This document shows, one piece after another, positions 1 to 8,663 of a stretch of DNA of 64,000 nt (position 1 is the first letter of the stretch; each line of letters starts with the position of its first letter). The notes beneath the pieces are model-generated. The model saw only the letters and a program-made list of their open reading frames with translations. It did no database searches and was not told the DNA's origin. Both the position numbers and the translations under genes were made by a program. Location of the stretch: assembly GCA_963677085.2 (NCBI GenBank), contig CAXXFH010000005.1:310001-374000 (forward strand), given 5' to 3'. This DNA comes from G963677085 sp963677085 (GTDB lineage Bacteria > Planctomycetota > Planctomycetia > Pirellulales > Thermoguttaceae).

Positions 1-305
1 CGGCTGAACAACTGCGTGTCCATGTAGGCACGGTAGCTGAGTGGATGGTCGGCAGGGATCCAGCGTCCGTCGTTGTCGACGTATTCGTCCAGATTGAATG
101 TATGAAGCTGCGACAAGTCCGAACCGCATCGATTGAGCGTCTCGGCCAGCTTCTCGTAGACTCCGATCATGGTGTTGCCGGTAGCCAAGCCCAACAACAC
201 CGGCCGACATTCGGCAAGCCCATTGTCGATGGCCGCGACCATGCGTGCCGCCGCGTCGCAACACATCGCTGTGTAGTCGTTCGCGCCAATCCACTGCACG
301 GCCAT
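1..305 (-). CDS. nagB: Glucosamine-6-phosphate deaminase (NagB), 3' part cut by window edge
   Basis: The minus strand from an ATG at 305 stays open to the window edge, giving about 101 N-terminal residues. They contain LATGNTMIGVYEKL near residue 45 and HTFNLDEYV near 75 followed by HPLSYRAYM, which are the phosphate-binding loop and catalytic region of the NagB/6-phosphogluconolactonase fold. NagB converts glucosamine-6-phosphate to fructose-6-phosphate and ammonia in the cytoplasm. A GAGGGGGG ribosome binding site lies just upstream and overlaps the stop codon of the preceding gene, so it is the last visible gene of the operon that starts at 4263. The C-terminal half, including the rest of the active site, is outside the window. 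A relaxed-specificity deaminase paralogue acting on another amino sugar is possible. Confidence 0.8.
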   Translation of the reverse strand, partial: MAVQWIGANDYTAMCCDAAARMVAAIDNGLAECRPVLLGLATGNTMIGVYEKLAETLNRCGSDLSQLHTFNLDEYVDNDGRWIPADHPLSYRAYMDTQLFS

Positions 306-315
306 TTTCCCCCCC

Positions 316-1191
316 TCAAAAACCGAGTACGCGATTCATCCGAGTGGCCACGTCGGCTAAGTACGCGCGGTCGCCACCGCGCACTTCGGCCGTTGCCCAG
401 CCGCTGTAGCGGATATCGACCAGGGCCTGACGAACCGCAGCCCAATCGCAGTCGCCATCGCCGATCTTCACCGAAAAACCTTTTGCCAGGTTGTTGATTT
501 CGGCCTTCTCCAAGGAAAAATCCTTGATATGGATCTTGCCGATTCGAGGGCCGAGGATGCGAATCCATTGCTCCGGCCAGCCGTAACGAAGCACATTGCC
601 GACGTCGAAATAGGATCCCACCCAAGGGCTTTGGCATTCGTCGATAAAACGAGCCATTTCCATCGGGCTAAGCAAGAAGTTGTTCCACACGTTTTCCACG
701 AGAATCTTGATCCGCTGTTTCTCCGCATGTGCTGCGGCAGCGCGAATCTGAGCTTGAGACCGGCGGTAGTTCTCGTCGTAGCTGACGCTTTTGCTCACGG
801 CGCCGGGTACCTTCAGTAGGCCAATGCCCCCGTAGAGTTTCGCCTCGTCGATCACCTCGCATAGGTCGGTGCGGTAGCCGTTGGTAACGCCGTGGATGTA
901 AAGGCCCGTGGCATCGCGTGCCTTGAGCACTTCCTCGGCTTTCGGGCTTTTGACGCCCGAGATTTCCACGCCGTCGAAGCCCAGGTCCTGGATCAGCTTG
1001 AACTTGTCGGTCAGCGACATGTTGCCGGCGACCATGTGGAGTTGGATGGCCTTCTTGATTTTCCCGGTAAGCTGGCCGGCCCGGGCGGAGTGGCTGAATT
1101 CATCGACCCCGAGCAACAGGGAACCGGCGAAGGCGGCGCCCGCCTTCTTGACGAAATCGCGTCGATCAATCTTTGGGCGTTGGGTACTCAT
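316..1191 (-). CDS. Tat-exported sugar phosphate isomerase/epimerase (xylose isomerase-like TIM barrel)
   Basis: The 291-residue product starts with a twin-arginine leader (RRDFVKKAGAAFAGSLLLG, residues 11-30), so it is probably exported folded. The rest has the AP-endonuclease-2-type TIM-barrel pattern: FDGVEISG near residue 75, a central ILVENVWNN, SYFDVGN near 195 and IHIKDF near 222, where Glu, Asp and His residues usually bind a divalent metal. Such proteins isomerise or epimerise sugars, or act on 3-keto sugar intermediates in planctomycete carbohydrate catabolism; the substrate is unknown. The gene starts 9 bp after the MFS transporter gene and ends 10 bp before nagB, so it is within one operon with them. 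Confidence 0.85.
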   Translation of the reverse strand: MSTQRPKIDRRDFVKKAGAAFAGSLLLGVDEFSHSARAGQLTGKIKKAIQLHMVAGNMSLTDKFKLIQDLGFDGVEISGVKSPKAEEVLKARDATGLYIHGVTNGYRTDLCEVIDEAKLYGGIGLLKVPGAVSKSVSYDENYRRSQAQIRAAAAHAEKQRIKILVENVWNNFLLSPMEMARFIDECQSPWVGSYFDVGNVLRYGWPEQWIRILGPRIGKIHIKDFSLEKAEINNLAKGFSVKIGDGDCDWAAVRQALVDIRYSGWATAEVRGGDRAYLADVATRMNRVLGF

Positions 1192-1200
1192 GGTGATGTG

Positions 1201-2382
1201 TCATCCTTTGAAGAAGATAATGAATGCCAAGGCGCAGGCGGTCAACATGGCGCACGGCACGAGAAAAAGCGGACGCCAGCGAAAGGTGCCGTCCTGGCGA
1301 AAACGATCCATAACGACGCCCGTAAACTGCGTTCCGGCGAACAGTCCGAGTCCCAGCGTCACCGTGGTATAGAGTGCCTGGGCGGACCCGCGAATGTCGG
1401 TCGGGGCCGCGCGATCCATGTAGAGGAAAGCCGCGTCGAAGAAGAAGGCATAGGCCAAGCCGTGCAAAGCCATCGAGGCGACGACCAGCCGCCGTGGTCG
1501 CATTCGGGCGTAAACCAAGTACATCACCAGCCAGAAGCTGGTACCGAGCGCCAGCGTCCACTGGTAACCCAATTGCGGAAAAATGTAAGGAAGGATGACG
1601 CCCATCGCCACGACTTGGGCGATCTGCGCAATGCTCATGGCCGCCGGAATCGCCGCGTGCGACGTGCCGATGTCTTCCAGGTAGCGGGCGGTGCCGAGGA
1701 AATAGAATTGCAATTGCGTGGTAACAATAAACGAAATTGTCAGAAACACCAGAAAATTCGGGTCGGCGAGCATCGACAACGCCTTGACGAACGGCAATGC
1801 GCCGGCGGCCGTGTGGGCAGGCGGAGTATGCGGCAGGAAAAAACAATAGACGCCCATGGCAAGCGAGCATAGCGATGCCAGGGTTAGAGCGTCGGAGCCG
1901 CGGACCTGGAATTTCCCCCAGCGGCGCCAGACCGTCAGTGTCCAACCGATCAGCACCCAGGAAACCGCGCCCCATACGCGGACCCAAAAATAGTTGACCT
2001 CGGGATTTGGCAAGTGGGTGAACGTCAGCGAGTTAATCAGCGAGAGCGTCGGCGCGAAGCAAAGGGCGAAGCCGCACATCAGGGTCAGCAACGACCCGAA
2101 TCGTTCCGCCCGGGCGGCAGCTAACAAAAATACGGCGCCCAATAGATGCGAAACGCCCAGGTACCACTGCGTCGGACACCATCGGTCGACAATCTGGCCC
2201 GCTGCGAGCGGCGCCAACATACATGCCAACGGCAGGGTGCCATAGATCCAACCGATCTGTTTGCCGCTCATCTTCAGCGGCCCCAAGAGCCGGGAGGCCA
2301 GCACGGGTGCCCAGGCGCCCCAGATGGTGAATTCCAGGAACATCATGGCGCTTAGCTTGAGATACAACTGCCAGGTCATCAA
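1201..2382 (-). CDS. MFS transporter of the nucleoside:H+ symporter (NupG-like) type
   Basis: The 393-residue protein is almost entirely hydrophobic, with about 12 predicted membrane segments. Its N-terminus (LSAMMFLEFTIWGAWAPVL) and the PEVNYFWVRVWGAVSWVLIGW stretch near residue 130 are typical of the NupG/XapB-like symporter family of planctomycetes and Bacteroidetes. It should import a small solute with protons across the inner membrane. Given its neighbours (two sugar isomerases, a Gfo/Idh oxidoreductase and an amino sugar deaminase), the solute is more likely a sugar or amino sugar derivative than a nucleoside, which is inference. Its ATG overlaps the stop of the upstream isomerase gene by 4 bp, indicating translational coupling. 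Confidence 0.82.
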   Translation of the reverse strand: MMTWQLYLKLSAMMFLEFTIWGAWAPVLASRLLGPLKMSGKQIGWIYGTLPLACMLAPLAAGQIVDRWCPTQWYLGVSHLLGAVFLLAAARAERFGSLLTLMCGFALCFAPTLSLINSLTFTHLPNPEVNYFWVRVWGAVSWVLIGWTLTVWRRWGKFQVRGSDALTLASLCSLAMGVYCFFLPHTPPAHTAAGALPFVKALSMLADPNFLVFLTISFIVTTQLQFYFLGTARYLEDIGTSHAAIPAAMSIAQIAQVVAMGVILPYIFPQLGYQWTLALGTSFWLVMYLVYARMRPRRLVVASMALHGLAYAFFFDAAFLYMDRAAPTDIRGSAQALYTTVTLGLGLFAGTQFTGVVMDRFRQDGTFRWRPLFLVPCAMLTACALAFIIFFKG

Positions 2383-3218
2383 CGGCCTCCGGATTCAAGG
2401 AGACTACCGCTTTTCGCAAGTCGCTCGACGGCTAATTGGATATCGCCTAGTCGGTTGTCACCCGTTTCGCGTTCTATCGCCAATGCACCGGCGAATCCGA
2501 CATCCTGCAACGTTCTCAAGAATGCCTCGCTTCCGACTTCACCTTCGCCCCATGGCACCTCGGTACCCCAGCAACCCGGTTGCTTGGTTCGAATGGCATC
2601 CTTGATGTGAATGTGCTTGATCCACGGTGCGAGGGTTTGCAGAGCCTCGATCGGATTGCCCTTGTCGTAAAGAATCATGTTGGCTGGGTCGAAATTGACG
2701 CCGATTGCCGGGTGATTCAACTCCTCCAACAATTCGCGCAAGCACCCGGCCGTCTCCTGACCGGTTTCCAGCAACAGAACGATGCCAAACTGGTCGGCCG
2801 CATCCGCCAGACAGAGGAGACGGTCGCGCAGACGTTCGGCTTGCGTGGCATTGTCTGTCTCTATGAATCCGGCGTGCATCGTGAGGTAGCGGACGCCCTG
2901 TTGGGCCGTGATCTTCGCCGCACGCTCAACCATCTGCCGATTCTGAGGCCAGAATTCATCGGGAACGATCCCGCCCGTCGCCCGAATGCTTTCCAGCGAC
3001 GTGTAGTCTTCCTGGAAAAATCCGATCGTCGTGCTGCTGACCTTCCAGCTTTGCCGGCAGACGGCAGCCAGATACTCGTCGCCTCCTTCGCCGAACACCG
3101 GTTTGAGGGCCAAGTTCACATGACCGATTCCCAACTGGCGCATTGCGGCTACCACTCCGTCGACGTCGGTGCGTAACGACCAACTGCAAATGGCTAGGGG
3201 CCAACCATTACACCGCAT
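2379..3218 (-). CDS. Sugar phosphate isomerase/epimerase (TIM barrel), cytoplasmic
   Basis: From the ATG at 3218 the product has 279 residues without a signal peptide. An upstream ATG at about 3236 exists, but 3218 is preceded by GGAGG at good spacing and is preferred. The sequence has the xylose isomerase-like TIM-barrel pattern: YLTMHAGF, LLLETGQETAGCLRELL, GVNFDPANMIL and IKHIHIKDA, with likely metal ligands Glu, Asp and His. The protein probably isomerises or epimerises a sugar or keto-sugar made by the adjacent Gfo/Idh oxidoreductase. It overlaps both neighbours (11 bp with the upstream gene and 4 bp with the transporter gene), so the four are likely co-translated. The substrate cannot be told from the sequence. 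Confidence 0.85.
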   Translation of the reverse strand: MRCNGWPLAICSWSLRTDVDGVVAAMRQLGIGHVNLALKPVFGEGGDEYLAAVCRQSWKVSSTTIGFFQEDYTSLESIRATGGIVPDEFWPQNRQMVERAAKITAQQGVRYLTMHAGFIETDNATQAERLRDRLLCLADAADQFGIVLLLETGQETAGCLRELLEELNHPAIGVNFDPANMILYDKGNPIEALQTLAPWIKHIHIKDAIRTKQPGCWGTEVPWGEGEVGSEAFLRTLQDVGFAGALAIERETGDNRLGDIQLAVERLAKSGSLLESGGR

Positions 3219-4263
3219 AGCAATCCTCCGTGGCATTTCCGATGTCGATCGTTACCGTGTGCCCGGTCTTGGCCGATTCACGTTCGGCGAGAACGATTTT
3301 TAGCGAGTTCCATGCGTCTTGCGGCGTTATTACCGGCAGGACGTTTTCGCCTCGGATGCGTTGGACGAAATGGGCAATCTGCCGCGAGTACCCGTCGCCG
3401 TCTCCGCAGGGAGGTTCGACGGCCTCGCCCTCGGCAGGGCAAAGCCGAAGCGTGGGCTTGCGTTGATAGTCGAAGGCAATTGTCGCTCTTTCCAGAACAA
3501 TGTGAAAGCGCATGTCGAATCCGTAGGAGGGCGTCATCCCCCAACCGCCCTCCGCGACAACTAGTTTGTCGTCGTCATAACCGTATCGCGTGACCATGTG
3601 GGTAAGTCCTCCGTCCGTCCCTCTGACACCGCTGCTCGACACTGCATGAGGCATTCCCAAAAGATACTGGATGAAATCCGTGTCGTGAATGTGCAGGTCC
3701 AACGGCATGCCTCCGCTCGTCGCTTCGTTGAGGAACCAGCTATGCGATTTGCGCATTGCTGTGGCAGCCAATCGTTGGAGCGTAACGGCCAGCACTCGGC
3801 CATGCCGGACGCTGTCGACAATCTCCTTGGCCTTGGCGTATTCGGGCCAAAACCGCACGCAGTGCCCGATCTGAAGCGTTTTGCCCTGTCGTTCGGCCGC
3901 TTTGATCATCTGGCGACCTTCGTCCAGGGTCAAAGCAATCGGCTTTTCGCAGAGGACGTGAAGCCCAGCATCAAGGGCCGCGACGGTGGAAGAAGCATGT
4001 AGATGGGTCGGTACCGTAATCGATACCGCGTCCAATTGCTCATGCCGAAACATCTGTTCGTAACTGTCGTAACATCGAACGCCGGTCAGATCGACGTCTC
4101 CCTCGGCTCCCGCGATATTGCCACGATTCTTCGCCACGTTTTCAAGAGCGCCGGGGTTGGAGTCGCAGATAGCCGCGACGGTAACCTCCTTCAACTGCCG
4201 CCAGCATCGATAGTGCATGCGTCCCATGAATCCGAAGCCAACGATTCCAACTTTCAGCATCAA
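3208..4263 (-). CDS. Gfo/Idh/MocA family NAD(P)-dependent oxidoreductase
   Basis: The 351-residue protein opens with a Rossmann nucleotide-binding motif (VGIVGFGFMGRMHYR, residues 5-19) and carries HVLCEKPIALTLDEGRQMI near residue 105, the EKP signature with the catalytic Lys of this family. DLHIHDTDFIQYLLG near residue 195 is the HxxxD segment that contributes to catalysis. No export signal is seen, so it should be cytoplasmic. Members oxidise or reduce hydroxyl or keto groups of sugars and inositols. It is the first gene of the minus-strand operon running to the window edge. A candidate AraC/XylR operator lies 91-120 bp upstream of its start. Confidence 0.88.
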   Translation of the reverse strand: MMLKVGIVGFGFMGRMHYRCWRQLKEVTVAAICDSNPGALENVAKNRGNIAGAEGDVDLTGVRCYDSYEQMFRHEQLDAVSITVPTHLHASSTVAALDAGLHVLCEKPIALTLDEGRQMIKAAERQGKTLQIGHCVRFWPEYAKAKEIVDSVRHGRVLAVTLQRLAATAMRKSHSWFLNEATSGGMPLDLHIHDTDFIQYLLGMPHAVSSSGVRGTDGGLTHMVTRYGYDDDKLVVAEGGWGMTPSYGFDMRFHIVLERATIAFDYQRKPTLRLCPAEGEAVEPPCGDGDGYSRQIAHFVQRIRGENVLPVITPQDAWNSLKIVLAERESAKTGHTVTIDIGNATEDCYAV

Positions 4264-4353
4264 CTTGCCTCACTTTGGAAAAGGTTAGCGGTACCCGCCG
4301 TGTTTCCAACACGACTTGAATGTCCCACGAATTCGTCCGCGATGCAATGTAAA

Positions 4354-4383
4354 TGTGCGTAATTATTGTAAGGGTTTTCGTCA
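4354..4383 (+). promoter_or_regulatory. Candidate AraC/XylR-type operator in front of the sugar operon
   Basis: Two half-sites read TGCGTAAT and TTTCGTCA, with their conserved CGT cores 21 bp apart on the same face of the helix. A 30-bp site with the same layout and 22 identical positions lies at 5712-5741 on the opposite strand, in front of the regulator gene. Direct repeats at 21-bp spacing are usual for AraC-family activators. It is therefore probably bound by the regulator at 4468-5631. Confidence 0.6.
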
Positions 4384-4467
4384 CCTCGTGGTGTTTGTCT
4401 ACTTGGTGCCAAGTCCCCGCTTGGGTGCCAGAAAGCCAATCCGGAAAGCGGATGACCCCAAGTCGGT

Positions 4468-5631
4468 TCACCGACCGCGATTGTGAAACCGATATTGAAG
4501 TGGTGACAGTCCCGACTCTTGTTTGAAAACTTGTGCCAAGTATTCGCGTGATGCAAAACCTGAGGCCGATGCCACGTCGGGAATGGGCATTTCGGTGTCG
4601 ATAAGCAATTGCTTAGCGCGTTCCAAGTGGACGCGGCGGATTTCGGCGGCCGGTGTGCGTCCCAGGATTGCCTGGAATCGGCGCTCGAATTGTCGTCGGG
4701 AGAGTGGAATCTCACGCAATACGTCGGCAACTTGAATCGGCGTCGCCGCATGGTTGCGAATGAAGGCCACGGCTCGAGCAATCTCCTTGTCCGTCATAGC
4801 CAACGTTTGCGTTGATTGCCGTTCGATGACCGGACTTGGCTCAAGGATCATCGGGCGTTTAGGGGCACGACCTCCGCACATGAGCCGATCCAACATGGCG
4901 GCAGCTTCATAGCCGATGCGCTGCGAAGTGAGCGCGATGCCCGAAAGCGGCGGCTGGCAGGCCTCGCACATCAAGGGGTCGTCGTCCGCGGCCAGTACGG
5001 CCATCTCTTCGGGCACCAATAGACCAGCTTGTCGGCATGCCTGAATCACCTCTTGCCCACGGTCATTCGTCCAAGTGAGAATGCCGACAGGAGTTGGCAA
5101 AGAAGAAAGCCAATCTCGCAAATTTTGCTGTGGATCGCGCCGACGCGAAGCAGAACGATGCTGCCGCGGAGGTACGTACGTGTGACACGCAAAGCCGTCT
5201 TCGGCCAACGCTTCAATGAAGCTTTGGTGATGAAGTGTGACGTACGAATACCCCTGCAGACCATAGTAAGCGAAGTTGCGAAGACCGAGGTCGAGAAAGT
5301 GTCTGGCAGCCAAACGAGCCGCCTCTTGGAGGTCAACCGTGACTCGGGGCAAATCGATTCCGGGGAGTTGGCTCGTCGAAACGTTCACCACGGGAACCTT
5401 CGCAGCCAGTACGCGTCGGGCTGTGGCCGGACTCGCAACCCGCGCAATGATTCCCTGCCCATGCCAATCTGCCGGAAGTCGCAACGGTGCGGATTGCACG
5501 TTCGGACGAACCCAAAGATACCAGGGGCCGTGTTGTTGCGTGTAGTTGACGATTCCTCGAATCAAACGACGGCCCCACTCGGTCGCCGTATCGATTAAGA
5601 CTGCAACACTTGGTGTCTGTGAGGCCTTCAT
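4468..5631 (-). CDS. XylR-like AraC-family transcriptional regulator with LacI-type sensor domain
   Basis: This 387-residue protein has the two-part layout of XylR-type activators. Residues 8-270 form a periplasmic-binding/LacI-like sensor (SVAVLIDTATEWGRRLIRGI at the start, HFLDLGLRNFAYYGL, VPEEMAVLAADDDPLMCE), which should bind a sugar. Residues 285-387 form an AraC-type double helix-turn-helix (ADVLREIPLSRRQFERRF and IPDVASASGFASREYLAQVFK). It lies immediately upstream of, and in the same direction as, the sugar operon at 1-4263, and matching direct-repeat sites stand before both. I infer that it activates that operon in response to its sugar and controls itself. It may also influence the divergent gene at 5866. 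The inducer is unknown; xylose is not implied by neighbours. Confidence 0.88.
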   Translation of the reverse strand: MKASQTPSVAVLIDTATEWGRRLIRGIVNYTQQHGPWYLWVRPNVQSAPLRLPADWHGQGIIARVASPATARRVLAAKVPVVNVSTSQLPGIDLPRVTVDLQEAARLAARHFLDLGLRNFAYYGLQGYSYVTLHHQSFIEALAEDGFACHTYVPPRQHRSASRRRDPQQNLRDWLSSLPTPVGILTWTNDRGQEVIQACRQAGLLVPEEMAVLAADDDPLMCEACQPPLSGIALTSQRIGYEAAAMLDRLMCGGRAPKRPMILEPSPVIERQSTQTLAMTDKEIARAVAFIRNHAATPIQVADVLREIPLSRRQFERRFQAILGRTPAAEIRRVHLERAKQLLIDTEMPIPDVASASGFASREYLAQVFKQESGLSPLQYRFHNRGR

Positions 5632-5711
5632 AGGGTGGTCTTCTCGGGCTCGTTTCTTTTTTCGGGCAGGGGGTGCCGATCACCCGGATCAGCATAACCA
5701 CAAGCACGAGA

Positions 5712-5741
5712 TGACGCAATATCCTACAATTATTACGCAAA
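5712..5741 (-). promoter_or_regulatory. Candidate AraC/XylR-type operator in front of the regulator gene
   Basis: Read on the minus strand, two TTGCGT half-sites (followed by AA and CA) start exactly 21 bp apart. The site is closely similar to that at 4354-4383. It lies 81-110 bp upstream of the XylR-like regulator start and 125 bp upstream of the divergent gene at 5866, so it could serve autoregulation and divergent control. Confidence 0.6.
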
Positions 5742-5865
5742 CATGCCTTGCCGGTCGACATGCGAATCGCTGAGAATACGACATGATTCAGCGCGGCTGA
5801 AATGGCTGCCAAGAAAGTATTTCTTGTGACGGACGCTCAAGTAAGATTTGACGAAGAGAATCGAA

Positions 5866-6720
5866 ATGCATGGAACTCTGTTGATCGGCTACGATGTTGA
5901 ACGAATTCCAGGCCGTGTGCCAGGTGAGAAATGGGTAGGGCAGCGCGTGCCAGAGAATGCAACCAGCTTGTTCCTTGAGAACGTCCTGAAAATTCACCAA
6001 GAAACAGGTGTCCCAGCCACGCTCTTCGTGGTTGGCTGTATTATCGAGCAGCATTTGCCGTTTTTAGAAGCGTGTCTTGCGTCCGGTCTTTTTGAAATCG
6101 CTCAACACACGTACGAGCATTTCCCTCTGAAAACGGTTGTTGAAGAGAGCGAGGAAGCCGTCTATTTGCCGGCATTGCCATTTGATCGCCTTGAGGAGCA
6201 ATTGGCCCGTCCCGTGGAACTGATCCAAAAGCACTTTGGGATTTCCTGCCGGGGGATTACCGCGCCGTATACGTATTATCGTGGACTGGCGGACCGGCCA
6301 GATATCCTCGAACTGATCGCGAAGTATCGGATGTCGTACGTGCGGTCTTATGGCAGGAACAGCAAAGACTATTTTCCTCTGGGCTGGGATGTCCAACCGT
6401 TCAGCTACAGTAAGCAGGGATTTCCTTCCTTGCTGGAGATTCCGCTACCGGGCTGGATCGACGCTCAATGGCGGCGGGAACACGGATGGCAAAATTGGGC
6501 CGCCTATCATGCCCATTTGAAGGAACAAGTCGATCGCGTGGCAGCCAATGGACTATGCTGGTCCCTTTGCCAGCACGATTGGACAAGCATTCTCTACGAT
6601 GAACATCTGGCTTGGACGCGGAAATTCCTGGAATACGCCAGGCAACGTGTAAGCATCGTAACCCATGAAGCATTTCATCAGCAATGGTTGGCGCAGCACG
6701 CGTTTCCCTGTCACTTCTAA
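5866..6720 (+). CDS. Polysaccharide deacetylase family protein
   Basis: From the ATG at 5866 (GAAGAG upstream; an in-frame TTG at 5848 is an alternative) the product has 284 residues and no signal peptide. It shows the NodB-fold pattern: LLIGYDVE at the N-terminus for the first Asp, ATLFVVGCIIEQH near residue 50, then FEIAQHTYEHFPL near 80, which holds the H-x-x-x-H metal ligands. RGITAPYTYYRG near 130 corresponds to the conserved arginine motif, and the C-terminal half ends with SLCQHDW. Family members hydrolyse N- or O-acetyl groups or related bonds of polysaccharides and small amides; this divergent form could act on another substrate. It is transcribed away from the XylR-like regulator and stands alone. 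Confidence 0.7.
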   Translation: MHGTLLIGYDVERIPGRVPGEKWVGQRVPENATSLFLENVLKIHQETGVPATLFVVGCIIEQHLPFLEACLASGLFEIAQHTYEHFPLKTVVEESEEAVYLPALPFDRLEEQLARPVELIQKHFGISCRGITAPYTYYRGLADRPDILELIAKYRMSYVRSYGRNSKDYFPLGWDVQPFSYSKQGFPSLLEIPLPGWIDAQWRREHGWQNWAAYHAHLKEQVDRVAANGLCWSLCQHDWTSILYDEHLAWTRKFLEYARQRVSIVTHEAFHQQWLAQHAFPCHF

Positions 6721-7259
6721 AACACTCCATCTGAAAACAGAACCAGCCGCCTGGACCCACGTCGCATGGAATGCTGTCCGGGAAATGCGTAGCGCTTCGT
6801 CAACATTACGGGTAGCTGTACACGCCCGAGTGCGGGATTGCCAGGGTCTGGCGACCGGCGAAAGCTACCGCTTGAAAGACGCAAGAACACGTTCTTCCAA
6901 AAGGAACAACCCGCCTGACGGCAACAAGCTCGTTGTGCTTGGAAATCTGGGGGCGTGGGAATCGCAATATCCGTCGGTGATCTTTATCGGGTCTGCCCAT
7001 TGAATGAACGGCAGCGCGACCATCGGGAGCCCGGTCTCAAGGCGTTTGGCCTTGGCCGACCGTTCAAGGAATATGCATGTACCAACAAATTGACGGCACA
7101 TGCATGACTCTCTCCGGATCTGCTGGATCATCAGCGGAACCGTGCCTACTGTAAATTCCACGAGGGGCCGGCTGCTGCCACAATGGAGTGCGGAAACCGC
7201 GCAGGCCTCGTTTCTTTCCTCTGTGGATGAGTAACGGACGGAAACTAGCCGCTGCAAAC
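6721..7259. other. Intergenic region without a recognisable gene
   Basis: This stretch separates the deacetylase-like gene from the terminator of the small secreted protein gene. Short open frames on both strands lack a ribosome binding site and any family signature. I see no RNA gene or repeat in it. Confidence 0.5.
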
Positions 7260-7290
7260 AGAAAAGGCCGCCGTGAAGGCGACCTTTTCT
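7260..7290 (-). terminator. Rho-independent terminator-like hairpin, possibly bidirectional
   Basis: AGAAAAGG-CGCC pairs with GGCG-CCTTTTCT around a five-base loop with one internal mismatch, and both sides end in T-rich tracts. On the minus strand it lies 33 bp downstream of the stop codon at 7323, as expected for the terminator of the small secreted protein gene. Confidence 0.65.
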
Positions 7291-7322
7291 TTCGGGATAC
7301 CGGGATTCAAACGATGGAGACA

Positions 7323-7598
7323 CTACTCGATTCCGAACCACCAAAGCATCAGTTCATCGAGAGTGGGATCGACCGGATCGCAACTCTGGTCGCAGTCGCG
7401 GTCTCGATCCCGTTGATGTAGTTCACTGCCGTCGGGATCTTGGTTTTGGGTACAATTTGCATCGCGTGCCCGAGTGCGGAGTTCTGTTCTGTCACCCGCC
7501 CCGTTGGTCGATGCCCCAAGCGACCTGCAAAAAGCATCGCTTGCCGTGAAGAGCATCAAAACGACCGCACACAAACCGATCAACACCTTGCGCATCAT
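7323..7598 (-). CDS. Small secreted hypothetical protein, Asp/Arg/Cys-rich
   Basis: The 91-residue product begins with a clear signal peptide (MRKVLIGLCAVVLMLFTASDAF) and is then highly polar. The centre alternates acidic and basic residues (QRDRDRDCDQSCDPVD near residues 62-77) and holds three cysteines, and the end is hydrophobic (LMLWWFGIE). AGGAGGT lies 6 bp before the start, one of the best ribosome binding sites in the window, and an intrinsic terminator follows the stop, so the gene is very likely real and monocistronic. I do not recognise a family. The D-x-D-x-D-like run might bind a cation such as calcium, which is only a guess. No neighbour suggests a role. Confidence 0.6.
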   Translation of the reverse strand: MMRKVLIGLCAVVLMLFTASDAFCRSLGASTNGAGDRTELRTRARDANCTQNQDPDGSELHQRDRDRDCDQSCDPVDPTLDELMLWWFGIE

Positions 7599-8035
7599 CC
7601 ACCTCCTGCCTTAGGTAACGCTACCGCGATAACGATAGCGAGTGTCTCAGAAGAAGTCGAATCTCGGGCGGTCAACCCAAAACGAGAACCACTGGGTCCC
7701 CGGTCTTGCGGGAATCCTACTACCAGTGGCGGCGTCGTGGACCGCCCTCGACGCGACACGCGACCAGTTGCCCTTGGTCCGGTCGCCTGAGACGCATCTC
7801 CGTGGTCAATTTATTGCTCCACAACAGAAAACGCAAGCGATCTGTGCGGTGATTCAGTCGACGTGACAAATCTGGGGGGGCAGCAAGGTCTGGAACTGCC
7901 CGACAGCATTGCCGTGGCAACAGTTCTTCCTCGCGAGCCACGGATGCAATACGTTGTCGAGCTTGCCGCACCCGAGTAAAATGGCTCGCTTTGTGGGAGC
8001 GTTTGGCGGTAAGAGTGCTGAATCGCGAGGCGGGT
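7599..8035. other. Intergenic region between divergent genes
   Basis: This region must carry the promoters for the small secreted protein (minus) and for the interrupted DUF1704 gene (plus). I cannot point to a convincing -35/-10 pair, and no gene or repeat is apparent. Confidence 0.4.
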
Positions 8036-8663
8036 ATGGAGGAACCGAATTCGGAGCCGATTACGACATCCATGATCCAAGGCGTCGTAGCCCGGTTGGC
8101 CGAAAACCGACCGGTGAAACTGGCTCTGCCAGGCGGTGGGTCGTTGAATATCGATCGGCTGCTGCCGTTTCTGTGTGTTTATCGTCGCGATCCCAGGCGG
8201 CAGGATGCCGGTACAGGACTGTTCGTCAGTGCTGAAGCGTCCTATTTGAATGCCTCGGGGGAGGCGTTGCGGCGAAAAGGCTTGCGGCGGTTGATTCGTC
8301 GTATCGCCGAAACGGCATCGTTGCGTTTGGGGGCGTTCTTGATTCTAGAGATCTGGTCGGGCGACGATCATGAGGTGCCTCCCGCCGTGGATGAACTCAC
8401 GGGCGAGCCGCTCCTGCCCCAGCCATTCTTTCGGATTCTGACGCGGTTGCCACACCGTCCTGAAGGAACGGTGGCCAAACTGGAGTTGGAGTTGCAGAGA
8501 ATCAAGATCCACCGTCGCGCGGCCGGCGTGGAAATTAATCTTCGTTCTCGCAACCATCCGCCGCGGATGGCTCAACTCATTTCGGCGGCAGAGGCCGAGC
8601 GGCTCAATTGTCACGTACTAGTACGCCTTCCATGAAATTGTTTCCGGTGGTATAAGCACCGGC

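Noticed and set aside
7285..7325. tRNA-like end (TTTGAATCCCGG on the minus strand) before the terminator hairpin
   Set aside because: The T-arm stem does not pair and no acceptor, D or anticodon arm can be folded around it; it is the 3' flank of the small secreted gene.
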